A DNA stretch of 64,000 nt from Pedobacter sp. FW305-3-2-15-E-R2A2 (GCF_038446955.1 NZ_CP151803.1:5580001-5644000); one strand, 5' to 3'. Positions 42,198 to 50,819 are shown, counted from the stretch's first letter. The notes: generated by a model not told the origin, from the sequence alone. Translations and numbers: made by a program.

Positions 42198-44888
42198 ATG
42201 AGTATTGAAATATTCCCACATTCCTTAGTAAGATATGCTGGCATGGATTACCGGACTTTTGATGGTTTTAAGTTCAGGGGGGCGACAGAGATCTTGCAAA
42301 AACATCAACAGATCGTTTCTGAAAAAGCAAGGCTGAAGCTATTGATCTGCGATCAGTTGTACGACTTAATTACCGCACAAACCGATGATGAACACAGACA
42401 ACTGTTAATCAACCTGAAGAGACAGATTTACAATGATAAAAAAATAGCCCTTCAAAAGCTGGAACCATCCGCGGACGTATTCCCTCTCGAACTGGCTTTA
42501 GCGCTGAAAAGCTATCTCTTTCTTGAGCAATCTATCGTTAATTTCCATGAGGCAAACCGGACAAACTTTCAGCATCAGCTGATTGGACAACATAGAAAAC
42601 TTCAAGAACTGGCCTTAGATTCTTCCTTGCAAAATGGCTTACTCTTATCCAGCCCTGTTTTACTGGAACAACTCCCCGGATACCAAAAGAGAGCACCGGA
42701 AGCGTTTCGCCAGAAAGAACATAGGATCAGCTTTAGCTTGCTTCGTTACCTGACCAGAATGTGCTTTAAGACTTCTCCTTTCAGCACGTTTACTTATACC
42801 GGGATCATGCGGCTGTCTGAACAACAACAAGTGGTCTCCGAGTCATCTCCCAAAGCCATTGATCATAAGATCAGGCTCAACAACGGCTTGTTTGAATATT
42901 TAAAATCAGTACTGATCCATCATCCCCGGATCAATGAATTCATGAAGGTCAAGCTCAACAAGACCGCAACCATTAAAGCAGAAAAGATCCATTTCCTGAT
43001 CAACTTTAACAACATAGAATCCTTCCAGCAATTGCCTGCAACAGGATTACAATTGTTAATATTTCATGATCTCCAGCATGAAAAGCAAGTGCTCAACTTA
43101 GCTCAACTCCTGGAGAAGGTATCGGAGGTTCTGGAAAATACCAGCCTAGACACGATAAAAACCTATCTGTTTAAACTCATTGCTGCGGGATTATTGGAAC
43201 TGGGAATGGAAACCTCAGGCATCAACCCCAAATGGGATGAAGAATTATTGGCATTCTTTCAGAACATGGACCCTCAGGATGCCGACATCCAGCAGCTGAC
43301 CGGATTGTTTGAACAGTTACAGGAACACAAATCCATTTATTCAAAAGGAGATACTGCAACGAGAAGCGCGACTCTAGAAGCTGCGGAACATCAGGTCGCC
43401 AAGGTTTTAAAAGCATTACAGACTTCGGCCGGATTAACAGCACCCTCAAATGCAATTGATCCTGTTTCAGAATCCAGTCCCCTTAGCGCATTTGAAACTA
43501 TAAACTTTAAACCCCATCATTTTTCAGGCAGACAGCTATTTTATGAAGATTGTTATACAGCCGAACCCGAGTTTTTAAATGAAGCGCTGATCAAAGCATT
43601 CGCAGAAAAAGCAGACCAGTTGCTGAACCACCTCAGCCCACTTGATCTGTTAAAAAATGAACGTCGGAAAATGACGCTTTTTTTCCGGAAACACTATCCC
43701 GAAAATGAACTGGTAAAAGTTGCCGACTTTTACCATGCTTATTATCTGCACGTAAAAAAGCCAGAGAAAGAAAATCCGGCAACATCAACTTCCCTAAATC
43801 CGGGCGATTGGGAAAAAGCGGTAAGCAGGAAACTAGCAGCGCTGACCGCGGATAAACCAGATTTCATCCATCTGGATCATCAGTTTTTCGAACCCTTCTC
43901 AAATGCCAGTCCTGTTGGTCATCAATATTCCAGGGCCTTGTTTGTCCAGTTTTATCCTGGAAAAAAATCTGATCATCAGGAAGGTCCGGAAGCCATCTCC
44001 GGGGTCATCAATGCTGTTCTTCCGGGCATGGGTAAAGTAAGCGGCCGGTTTTTGCCTTTATTCTCTCCCGATGTCAGTGCTGATTTTCTACGTTACAACT
44101 CAAAGCTGCATCCGGAAATACTCAAAACAGAAATCAATGATGCTTCCAGTTTCAATGCCAATGTCCATCCCCCGTTGCTTGATCATGAACTTGCTTTGCC
44201 CGGAGGAAACAAGAGCTATCCCGAACATCAGCAAATACAAATTGATGATTTGCTGATCAGCTTTGATGAAAAAACAGATTTCCTAAAACTTAGCTATGGA
44301 GAAAAACAGGTTTATACGTATGATCTATGCCTTGAATCATTTTATAACCGCTCCAATTTATACCAGCTGATGGCCCATTTTAATGAAGAAGAAAAGCTCT
44401 TTCTGCCGCCATTTATTGGCCTGGTAGATGCCCATTACCTGAAAGCTGAAGAAGAACAAGTTGATGAAATTCTCTCTCTTCCGAGAATCACTTATGAAAA
44501 AACGGTAATCATCCGAAGAAAAACCTGGCGCATCAAAACGGATTCGATACCGGCCCAGCAGCCATCGGAATCAGATTACGACTATTTTATCCGGATCAAC
44601 GACTGGCGCTCCGGACATGGACTTCCGACCAACATCTTCTTATTTTTAAGAAAGCGGTCTTTTTTCATCAAACCTTCGGTTCAAAAGAACGCGAAAAAAG
44701 AAGGGCTGAACGACGATTACAAACCCCAGTTTATTTCTTTTGAGCAACCGCTGCTGATCGAACTATTTAAGCGCTTAATGGCCAGGGCCGGAGATTATGT
44801 GGTACTGGAGGAAATGCTCCCTGAACTCCCTTCCGAAAATCAATCTGAACCTATAAAAGAGTACCTGCTCCAATGGTACAAATATTAA
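42198..44888 (+). CDS. Lanthipeptide dehydratase, glutamylation (LanB N-terminal) protein
   Basis: An 896-residue protein matching the large N-terminal (tRNA-Glu-dependent glutamylation) part of class I LanB dehydratases. It opens with the usual LanB start (PHSLVRYAGMDYRTFDGF) and carries YLTRMCFKTSPFSTFTYTGI near residue 182. The later part has SGRQLFYEDCYTAEPEFLNE and ends NQSEPIKEYLLQWYKY. The elimination (SpaB_C) domain is missing here and is encoded by the next gene, so this is a split LanB, as described for pinensins of Chitinophaga. It activates Ser/Thr of the precursor core with glutamate. The PCAT gene is 28 bases upstream. Confidence 0.9.
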   Translation: MSIEIFPHSLVRYAGMDYRTFDGFKFRGATEILQKHQQIVSEKARLKLLICDQLYDLITAQTDDEHRQLLINLKRQIYNDKKIALQKLEPSADVFPLELALALKSYLFLEQSIVNFHEANRTNFQHQLIGQHRKLQELALDSSLQNGLLLSSPVLLEQLPGYQKRAPEAFRQKEHRISFSLLRYLTRMCFKTSPFSTFTYTGIMRLSEQQQVVSESSPKAIDHKIRLNNGLFEYLKSVLIHHPRINEFMKVKLNKTATIKAEKIHFLINFNNIESFQQLPATGLQLLIFHDLQHEKQVLNLAQLLEKVSEVLENTSLDTIKTYLFKLIAAGLLELGMETSGINPKWDEELLAFFQNMDPQDADIQQLTGLFEQLQEHKSIYSKGDTATRSATLEAAEHQVAKVLKALQTSAGLTAPSNAIDPVSESSPLSAFETINFKPHHFSGRQLFYEDCYTAEPEFLNEALIKAFAEKADQLLNHLSPLDLLKNERRKMTLFFRKHYPENELVKVADFYHAYYLHVKKPEKENPATSTSLNPGDWEKAVSRKLAALTADKPDFIHLDHQFFEPFSNASPVGHQYSRALFVQFYPGKKSDHQEGPEAISGVINAVLPGMGKVSGRFLPLFSPDVSADFLRYNSKLHPEILKTEINDASSFNANVHPPLLDHELALPGGNKSYPEHQQIQIDDLLISFDEKTDFLKLSYGEKQVYTYDLCLESFYNRSNLYQLMAHFNEEEKLFLPPFIGLVDAHYLKAEEEQVDEILSLPRITYEKTVIIRRKTWRIKTDSIPAQQPSESDYDYFIRINDWRSGHGLPTNIFLFLRKRSFFIKPSVQKNAKKEGLNDDYKPQFISFEQPLLIELFKRLMARAGDYVVLEEMLPELPSENQSEPIKEYLLQWYKY

Positions 44889-44890
44889 AT

Positions 44891-45778
44891 ATGGAAAAAA
44901 CGAAATGGTTTGCGGTATACCTGTTTTACCCTGGCGATCTGGATCTCATGCTAAATCAGCTCGTTCAGCCTTTTATTCATGACTTTTTCAAAGAAGCATC
45001 AGCGGGAACTTACTTCTTTATCCGATACTGGGAAAATGGGAGTCACATCAGGTTGAGAATGAAGATCCATCCTAAAAAGCAAGAAGCACTGGCTGCAGAA
45101 ATAAAGCAAAGAGCAGCTGAGTTTTTTGTTCGGTATCCGGATGTAATGCTCCGCCAGGATCTTGCAGCAACTGTTCCTTCCGACCATAAAGTCGTCTATG
45201 CCAGCTATGAACCCGAAATAAAACGCTATGGAAACCGGCAAAGCATGCCCTGGGCAGAGGCACATTTTTTCAGCTCTTCTGCATTCGTTTTAGATTGGAT
45301 CAGTTCCAGAAAAACCGGGGCTTCTGTATTGCTGCAAGCCCTAAGTATGCACCTGGTTTTATTGTATGCAACCGGATGGGAATTCTCCCGCTTACTTCAG
45401 GTTTGTGACGTCTTTATCCATGGCTGGCTTCCGAGATTATACGATCCCAATGAAGATCCTGTTCAGGAAAGCGCGCTTTGGCTCAAACAATTCGAATCGT
45501 CCTTTTCGTCTGCGAAAATGCAGGTCATGGAAGCTTCAAAAACTTTTTGGGAAGCCATGATCAAGGACATTGCAAGTGATAAAATCAGCTGTTATCTACA
45601 GGAAAACACCTCAATTATGAAAAATTACTTATCTGCAGGATTTGAGGAGACAAAGCTGACAGAGATCGTCACGAGTATGATGCACATGAACAATAACCGG
45701 TTGGGGATCTCCAATTACGAAGAGGCTTATGGCGCCTATTGCCTGCGCCAGTCGCTGGATTTTATTGCCCAATCTTAA
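44891..45778 (+). CDS. SpaB_C-type lanthipeptide elimination protein (split LanB, C-terminal part)
   Basis: A 295-residue protein of the thiopeptide-type bacteriocin biosynthesis domain family. The start region KWFAVYLFYPGDLDLMLNQL and FFIRYWENGSHIRLRMKIHP is diagnostic. The ATG at 44891 gives a 2-base gap after the LanB stop; an ATG at 44873 would overlap by 16 bases. The domain catalyses glutamate elimination from the glutamylated Ser/Thr to dehydroalanine or dehydrobutyrine. It acts with the preceding protein as a two-part dehydratase and is followed by LanC after 10 bases. Confidence 0.9.
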   Translation: MEKTKWFAVYLFYPGDLDLMLNQLVQPFIHDFFKEASAGTYFFIRYWENGSHIRLRMKIHPKKQEALAAEIKQRAAEFFVRYPDVMLRQDLAATVPSDHKVVYASYEPEIKRYGNRQSMPWAEAHFFSSSAFVLDWISSRKTGASVLLQALSMHLVLLYATGWEFSRLLQVCDVFIHGWLPRLYDPNEDPVQESALWLKQFESSFSSAKMQVMEASKTFWEAMIKDIASDKISCYLQENTSIMKNYLSAGFEETKLTEIVTSMMHMNNNRLGISNYEEAYGAYCLRQSLDFIAQS

Positions 45779-45788
45779 TCTCTATGAT

Positions 45789-47735
45789 ATGTCTTTACTT
45801 TCGCCAATACAAACTGCAAAAATAAACGAACAACTTCAGCGCATCAACAAGGAGTTGCTGTCTGCGGTAATCAGAGATGATACCGGGCTATATTGGCCGG
45901 GTCCTTATTACGAAAGTACTGGTCAGCTTTCCTTTAAAACAACGGTAGATATTTTTAATGGCAGCAGTGGAATGGCCTTGTATTTTATGGCTCTTTTTGA
46001 ATACTCCGGCAGAAAAGAAGATTTACAAATTGCGGAAGACATCATGCGTAAAATCCTGAAATCCGAGGAATTACGCCACCCCCGGTCCTTTGGTTTTTAT
46101 ACTGGTCTGACGGGTGTCATCTATACCTGCATCCGGCTATATGAGCTGAACAAAAAGAAAGAATACCTGGATGCGGCCCTGGATCTGAGCCTCAGCAATC
46201 GAAAAAACATCATCGAGCATACCGCAAAAGCCGACTTATTAAGTGGATACTCTGGAAGCCTGTTTGTCTTTACCTTACTTTATCATCACCTCAAATCAGC
46301 CGCAATTCTAGCGATGATTCAACAGATCGTGAATAGATTGGTACAGGAAGCAAGAATTTCTGAAACAGGACTAAAATGGGATTACAACAGGTCGAAATCT
46401 GCATTCGATAGCCTGGCAGGTTTTTCCCATGGGGCCTCCGGAATTGCCTACTCCCTGATGCAGGTGGGAAATTATTTTAAGAACGAAGGACTGATCTATC
46501 TTGCAGAGCAGGCCTTACAATATGAAATGCAGTATTTTCACCAGGAATCGGATAACTGGCTGGACCTGCGGTTGGGGAGTTACAGATTAAGCCTACCTGA
46601 TGCTTATAAATGGGATCTGAACCTGTTTTTACCGGAAATGAGAAATGTAAATTCCTGGGCACATGGTGCTGCCGGAATCGGATTATCCAGACTGTATGCC
46701 TGGAAAGTCAGCAAAAATCCGGTTTACTTTGCGCAATGTAAGACGGCGATGAACAGGTGTCTTTCAGATCTGAAAAAGATGGACAGAACAGATTTCAGTC
46801 TATGCAGCGGTTATTCGGGCATGATCCCTTTTCTTGTAAAGTTTCAGGAGCTGAGCAGAAAAGACCTCAGCGAAATGCTGTGGACTATCGCTGAACGGGC
46901 AAACCATCAATATAATGCGGAAGGCAGTTACAATACTTATATTTCTGCCAGTTCATTTGATTTCGGCCTGCTATCAGGGAAAGCAGGAATAGGTTATATG
47001 CTTCTGCAGCTGTTAAATCCAGAGATGAATAATGTAGCTTATCCAGCTTTACCAATACCCAATGAGGGCTTGTCTGCTATTGTAGGCCCAGATAAAACGG
47101 CCATACAGCAGGGGATTTTTTTACTGCATTATCCAAAAACAATTCAATTGTTAAATCTCTCTGAACCCGGTTTTTCCGAACAGCTTCAGGCAGAAGATCT
47201 CCGGGAATTTGAAGAAAAGGTAAATCAGAAAATCAACCTGTTCCCCGCTTCCAAAGGCTGGGAGATGATGGAGGTCTTCAAGCTTGAAAAAGCGAGGGCC
47301 AGCTGCTGGAAAATACACAAGGGCTATTTATGCTATGCAAAGAAAAATGAATTCATTAGACATCAAAACGCGCAATTGCTGTTCCGCACTGATGAGGCCC
47401 TGCTGGATTTACAGGTCGCATTAGCTGATCATGTCAGGTTCTACCCCATCGCTTCCAGACTCAGGGAAATTATGGCGTTAAAACAAAGTGATCACGCGGC
47501 ATTATTTATCTCAGAGGAATCTGGACTACAAACCATTTACATTGGTCGGCTGCCGGCATTAATTCTCAGCCATCTGTATAAAACAGTGACCAGCGGAAGA
47601 AAACTGATTGATTTTATTCTGGATGATTTTCTGCAACAGGACGGTTGGACGATGGAACATGAGGCCTTAAAACAAAGGCTCCTCCTGCAAATCAGGTCAC
47701 TGATCAGGAATGGAATCATAAGTGTTAAAGGATAA
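45789..47735 (+). CDS. LanC-like lanthionine cyclase with altered zinc site and C-terminal extension
   Basis: A 648-residue protein started at MSLLSPIQTAKINEQLQRIN (the longer frame overlaps the elimination gene). Residues about 45-420 are a LanC alpha-toroid with seven GxxG-type turns: FNGSSG, YTGLTG, LSGYSG, GFSHGASG (His214), SWAHGAAG, LCSGYSG (Cys339) and LSGKAG. Canonical LanC zinc ligands are Cys, Cys and His in WCxG and CHG. Here the first Cys is Ala291 and the His is Ser340, leaving only Cys339. Residues about 425-648 are an extra domain I do not recognise; its last 50 residues resemble a PqqD-like winged helix by pattern. Either a non-canonical cyclase or one needing a different metal arrangement. 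Confidence 0.82.
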   Translation: MSLLSPIQTAKINEQLQRINKELLSAVIRDDTGLYWPGPYYESTGQLSFKTTVDIFNGSSGMALYFMALFEYSGRKEDLQIAEDIMRKILKSEELRHPRSFGFYTGLTGVIYTCIRLYELNKKKEYLDAALDLSLSNRKNIIEHTAKADLLSGYSGSLFVFTLLYHHLKSAAILAMIQQIVNRLVQEARISETGLKWDYNRSKSAFDSLAGFSHGASGIAYSLMQVGNYFKNEGLIYLAEQALQYEMQYFHQESDNWLDLRLGSYRLSLPDAYKWDLNLFLPEMRNVNSWAHGAAGIGLSRLYAWKVSKNPVYFAQCKTAMNRCLSDLKKMDRTDFSLCSGYSGMIPFLVKFQELSRKDLSEMLWTIAERANHQYNAEGSYNTYISASSFDFGLLSGKAGIGYMLLQLLNPEMNNVAYPALPIPNEGLSAIVGPDKTAIQQGIFLLHYPKTIQLLNLSEPGFSEQLQAEDLREFEEKVNQKINLFPASKGWEMMEVFKLEKARASCWKIHKGYLCYAKKNEFIRHQNAQLLFRTDEALLDLQVALADHVRFYPIASRLREIMALKQSDHAALFISEESGLQTIYIGRLPALILSHLYKTVTSGRKLIDFILDDFLQQDGWTMEHEALKQRLLLQIRSLIRNGIISVKG

Positions 47736-47737
47736 TT

Positions 47738-47766
47738 AAGGGAAGTCAGAAAAACTGACCTCCCTT
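47738..47766. terminator. Bidirectional terminator between LanC and the precursor gene
   Basis: AAGGGAAGTCAG (47738-47749), five A, CTGACCTCCCTT (47755-47766): 11 of 12 positions pair. On the plus strand GTTTTATGTTGTT follows; the minus strand continues AATTATCC. It lies 2 bases after the LanC stop and 20 bases from the convergent precursor stop. Confidence 0.75.
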
Positions 47767-47785
47767 GTTTTATGTTGTTATTGAA

Positions 47786-47977
47786 CTAGCAGATCACGGT
47801 AGTACATTTAACCGGATCAGCATGGTGGTCATCTGTAGGTTCAGTATGCGTTGGTTCTGAAACGTTACCCAAACCGCCCGATAGGCGACTGGCAACTTCA
47901 CTATCAATACTGGTTACAAAGCTCTCTAATTGAAGGTCTTCAAGATTTAACTTGATTTTATCCATTGAATTGTTCAT
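47786..47977 (-). CDS. Lanthipeptide precursor, pinensin-like leader
   Basis: A 63-residue peptide. The leader MDKIKLNLEDLQLESFVTSI has the F/L-rich helix and SFVTS motif of pinensin-family class I lanthipeptides. A double Gly at residues 34-35 precedes a 28-residue core. The core holds one Ser (40), Thr at 43, 45, 48, 59 and 60, and Cys at 58 and 63, allowing two thioether rings; the segment between 49 and 54 is DDHHAD. The C-terminal residue is Cys. A second ATG at residue 5 is possible. It is read toward the LanC gene (convergent) rather than in front of the operon. Its promoter carries two copies of the cluster operator. Confidence 0.88.
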   Translation of the reverse strand: MNNSMDKIKLNLEDLQLESFVTSIDSEVASRLSGGLGNVSEPTHTEPTDDHHADPVKCTTVIC

Positions 47978-48034
47978 ATGTAATAATTTTAAGAATGATG
48001 CCTACTGTGGTATCGGGTTTTTGGCTTGTCCCCG

Positions 48035-48078
48035 GTTGCAACAGGACTAAGTTAGCTATTTGCAACAAAGTTGCAAAA
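48035..48078 (-). promoter_or_regulatory. Promoter and operators of the lanthipeptide precursor
   Basis: Minus strand: -33 TTTG (48077-48074), 19-bp spacer, -7 TAACTTAG (48054-48047), a good Bacteroidota spacing. The perfect palindrome TTGCAACAAAGTTGCAA (48060-48076) fills the spacer, and GTTGCAAC (48035-48042) covers the predicted start point. The 5' leader would be about 60 nt. Confidence 0.65.
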
Positions 48079-48206
48079 CTTATTTAACTATTTTTTTTCA
48101 ACTTTTTATCCCGGTTCAGCGCAGGAGAAAGCAATGCACTGAAAGCTCAAACCACACATCAATACATTAAGATATATTGATATATAAACATCATGACATA
48201 TATTAT

Positions 48207-49325
48207 TTATTTCAATGGGATCACCATATTCCATGACCGGTCCAGTTGATAAGGTTGATCTCCCGTTCCAGTTGCAGCAAATAAGTGTGTTGGCTTTCCA
48301 TCTTCAAAAAGCAAAAAAGGCCGTTCAAAATTACCTTGTTTTGTAGTGGTTCCGTTGTCCCACAAAACTGTTCTGGAATAAGCCTTCAAAGGTTTGGCCA
48401 GGTCCCAGTGTATGCCATCTTTAGATAAAGCATGGATCCCTCCACCCTCCTCTCCGCAAATGTGCCCGAACCTGTCTTTCATGATCAGTTCATAATGATC
48501 TTTAGCCCACCATACAAAAGGATCTTCCACATCATTGTCCATTTTTCCCTTGCTATGAAATTGGAATAAAGGTTGATCGGATAGTCTTTCATAAGGACCA
48601 CGAAAGGAAGCTGCTTTGGCAGCGCCAAGTAATAAAGGCGGATGATGATCTTTTTCCGATGATTTGTACATCAGGTAAACACTTCCATCCGGCAATACAA
48701 TCGGTGATGGATTGGAGGTAATCGAAGCATCCCAATGACCAGCCCGGGGCTCCAGAATTGGTTTTTCGCTTCTGGTCCAGGGGCCATAAACGGAAGTAGA
48801 CCAAGCCATCCCTATTCTTTTATTCATCCAGGATTTTTGAGCAAGTCCAGTGTCCCAAACGTCTTCAGCAGGCTTTGGGATAGAATCTTTATAATGGCTT
48901 CCGAAGTAATAAAGCACGTAGTACTTCCCGCTCTTTACGATTCGGGCATTGTGGGTCGCACATCCATCAAAGAACGCATTTCCTCTTGCCGGTAAGACAA
49001 CCTCCTCAAAGGTATAGGGACCTGCGGGAGTTCTTGATACGGCACGCACAATCTCGGAGTTGGTTACCCAGTTCCCAAAGCCAAAGTCCCTGGACCAGCG
49101 TGAAGCAAACATGTGGTAAAGTCCGTCTTCTCCCTTTACCACCGAAGGGTCCCAAACCCAATAATCATCCATGGAAAAACCGCCCTTAACGGGAGCAGGA
49201 AGCATCCTTTCAGGCAAGGAAAGCTCCATTGGATCCTGGCCAAATGCGGTATGCTCAGGCAGTAAAAAACCTGCGGTGCCGACCGCTGCACATTTGAGGA
49301 AAGTTCTTCTTGTAAAATTTGCCAT
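48207..49325 (-). CDS. Tat-exported GH43/GH117-like glycoside hydrolase
   Basis: A 372-residue protein with a Tat-type signal (NFTRRTFLKCAAVGTAGFLL, twin Arg at 6-7). The body is a five-bladed propeller of the GH43/GH32/GH117 type: blade starts DYWVWDPSVVKGEDGLYHMF, GCATHNARIVKSGKYYVLYY, WDASITSNPSPIVLPDGSVY and DVEDPFVWWAKDHYELIMKD, with acidic residues (Asp of WDPS, Asp of EDPF) where the catalytic residues are expected. The substrate is unknown; the family includes neoagaro- and furanosyl-hydrolases. It is monocistronic. It is preceded by a terminator hairpin at 49354-49400 that belongs to the broken upstream gene. Confidence 0.82.
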   Translation of the reverse strand: MANFTRRTFLKCAAVGTAGFLLPEHTAFGQDPMELSLPERMLPAPVKGGFSMDDYWVWDPSVVKGEDGLYHMFASRWSRDFGFGNWVTNSEIVRAVSRTPAGPYTFEEVVLPARGNAFFDGCATHNARIVKSGKYYVLYYFGSHYKDSIPKPAEDVWDTGLAQKSWMNKRIGMAWSTSVYGPWTRSEKPILEPRAGHWDASITSNPSPIVLPDGSVYLMYKSSEKDHHPPLLLGAAKAASFRGPYERLSDQPLFQFHSKGKMDNDVEDPFVWWAKDHYELIMKDRFGHICGEEGGGIHALSKDGIHWDLAKPLKAYSRTVLWDNGTTTKQGNFERPFLLFEDGKPTHLFAATGTGDQPYQLDRSWNMVIPLK

Positions 49326-49353
49326 GCTGTCTTATTTCCACCTAAAATAAAAA

Positions 49354-49400
49354 TACTCCCGGTTTAATACGGCATTTATTGTCCTATTAAACCGGAAGTA
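49354..49400 (-). terminator. Rho-independent terminator behind the broken alpha/beta-hydrolase gene
   Basis: TACTCCCGGTTTAATA (49354-49369) pairs with TATTAAACCGGAAGTA (49385-49400) in 15 of 16 positions, with a 15-nt loop. The minus-strand continuation is TTTTTATTTT. It lies 19 bases after the pseudogene stop. Confidence 0.8.
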
Positions 49401-49419
49401 TCAGCTATTGGCTATTTAT

Positions 49420-49600
49420 TTAGTCCACAGCAGCTGCGGCCTCTGATATCAATGCGGTCACCTCTTTAGGATGGGAAGCCAATGAAGCATGACTGGCATC
49501 CAGATGAATGTTTGGTTAAGGCAGGAATAACATGGCCCCAATGTGATCCATCAGCCCATGCTCCGTGAACAAGGATGATTGTTAAATACGATACATGGTC
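49420..49600 (-). pseudogene. Alpha/beta-hydrolase pseudogene with internal deletion
   Basis: The minus strand translates in one frame to LTIILVHGAWADGSHWGHVI and PALTK, the start of an EstC-type alpha/beta hydrolase (the HGAWADGS oxyanion turn). After a reading break it continues to DASHASLASHPKEVTALISE and AAAAVD-stop, the end of the same family with the catalytic His region. The roughly 180 codons between, with the nucleophile elbow, are missing. No start codon is preserved in frame. The upstream DNA to 49965 holds a further frame with RRICSVAAT (49680-49750), possibly a remnant of an export signal, then AT-rich promoter DNA. The intact terminator shows the gene was once expressed. Confidence 0.72.
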
Positions 49601-49965
49601 GTCAAATACCAAATTGAGAGAAATAAAGGAATCTGACCTATAAACCAGGTTAAGAAAAAACCTTAAGGCCAGTCATTGATTCCCCGAAAAACTGATAGTA
49701 AGAACTACCTGTAGCTGCAACTGAACAAATTCTTCTTGTCAAAATGTACTTGAAATGCTTTTCATATGCGGTTAATTTTTATTAATCGGCATTTGGATAT
49801 TAATAGGTGGTTGATAGGTCTGTGATTGGTTTCCCGGACCTTTTAACGATGTTTCCGAAATCAACCTACAGTTTGTTTTATGATAACACATATTAACACG
49901 ATATGAAAAATATTTCGTAAATTGTTGAAAAACAATTAAATAATTAATTAAAAACACAAAAGAAG

Positions 49966-50778
49966 ATGGGAACATTAAGAAATGGGTTATTTGGCGGATT
50001 CCATGGCAGAGTCGGCAACCTGGTAGGTTATACCTTAAAAGGTAAACATGTCATCAGAATGATTGGCAAAAGTAATAAACCGCTTACCCCGGCAAGAAAG
50101 GCAAACTGTGAAAAGATGAAAGTGGTCAATGAAATATTGAAGCCTTCGCTGAGTGCAATTCGGGTAGGATTTCGCCTTGCCGTTGCGGGAACAGACAGAA
50201 ACGAATATAATGAAGCGGTTTCTTACAATAAAAAGAATGCAGTTCAGGGCGAATATCCAAACATCTGCCTGGACTATACCAAAGTATTAATGAGCATGGG
50301 AACACTTCCTGGGGCTGTTCATCCAACCGTCAGCCAACTGGAGGAAAAAATCACCTTTACCTGGAAGAAATCGGACCTCCCGGTGAGCCAATACGATACT
50401 GACCGTGCCATGCTGGTGATTTATTTCCCTGATTTACAAGAGAGCTGTTGCCAGTTAATCGGGGCAAAAAGAGTGGAGGGAAAAGATGTAATTACTATTA
50501 GTTCACAACATATAAATAAACGTATGGAAGCCTATATCTCTTTTGCTAAACAGGATGGCAGAGAGATCTCCAATAGTGTACATGTGGGCTCTTTGAATGC
50601 GACTCCCCTGGTTTCTACGGAAATAAAATCCGAAGAAGAGGTTAAAACCGCTGAGGTTCAGCATAAGGATAAACAGCAGGAAAATCAAAGCAATGAACCC
50701 GTTATTTGTCAGCAATCTACTGTTTCTCCGGATTTAGAGGCTGCAAAACGAACCAATGCTTACATCCCTCCTTCGTAA
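49966..50778 (+). CDS. DUF6266 family protein
   Basis: A 270-residue protein. It starts MGTLRNGLFGGFHGRVGNLV and GYTLKGKHVIRMIGK, the signature N-terminus of DUF6266 proteins, a family expanded in Pedobacter-like genomes. The middle includes YNEAVSYNKKNAVQG and FTWKKSDLPVSQYDTDRAML, suggesting an Ig/fibronectin-like strand region. The C-terminal 65 residues are a low-complexity Glu/Gln/Lys tail that differs from the globular part. No signal peptide. A GAAA-loop hairpin AATTGTT-GAAA-AACAATT (49920-49937) lies in the leader. Function unknown. Confidence 0.8.
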   Translation: MGTLRNGLFGGFHGRVGNLVGYTLKGKHVIRMIGKSNKPLTPARKANCEKMKVVNEILKPSLSAIRVGFRLAVAGTDRNEYNEAVSYNKKNAVQGEYPNICLDYTKVLMSMGTLPGAVHPTVSQLEEKITFTWKKSDLPVSQYDTDRAMLVIYFPDLQESCCQLIGAKRVEGKDVITISSQHINKRMEAYISFAKQDGREISNSVHVGSLNATPLVSTEIKSEEEVKTAEVQHKDKQQENQSNEPVICQQSTVSPDLEAAKRTNAYIPPS

Positions 50779-50793
50779 TTGCAAAAGGCAGGC

Positions 50794-50818
50794 TTTTAGC
50801 GGGTTTTCAGGGCTAAAA
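50794..50818. terminator. Hairpin between convergent genes
   Basis: TTTTAGC (50794-50800) and GCTAAAA (50812-50818) form a perfect 7-bp stem with an 11-nt loop, between the DUF6266 stop at 50778 and the metallo-hydrolase stop at 50820. Its A and T arms can serve as the U-tract in either direction. Confidence 0.5.
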
Positions 50819-50819
50819 A

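Noticed and set aside
45366..45560. Small ORFs in other frames within the lanthipeptide genes as extra precursors
   Set aside because: None has a leader with Gly-Gly and a Ser/Thr/Cys core; they are shadows of the main genes.
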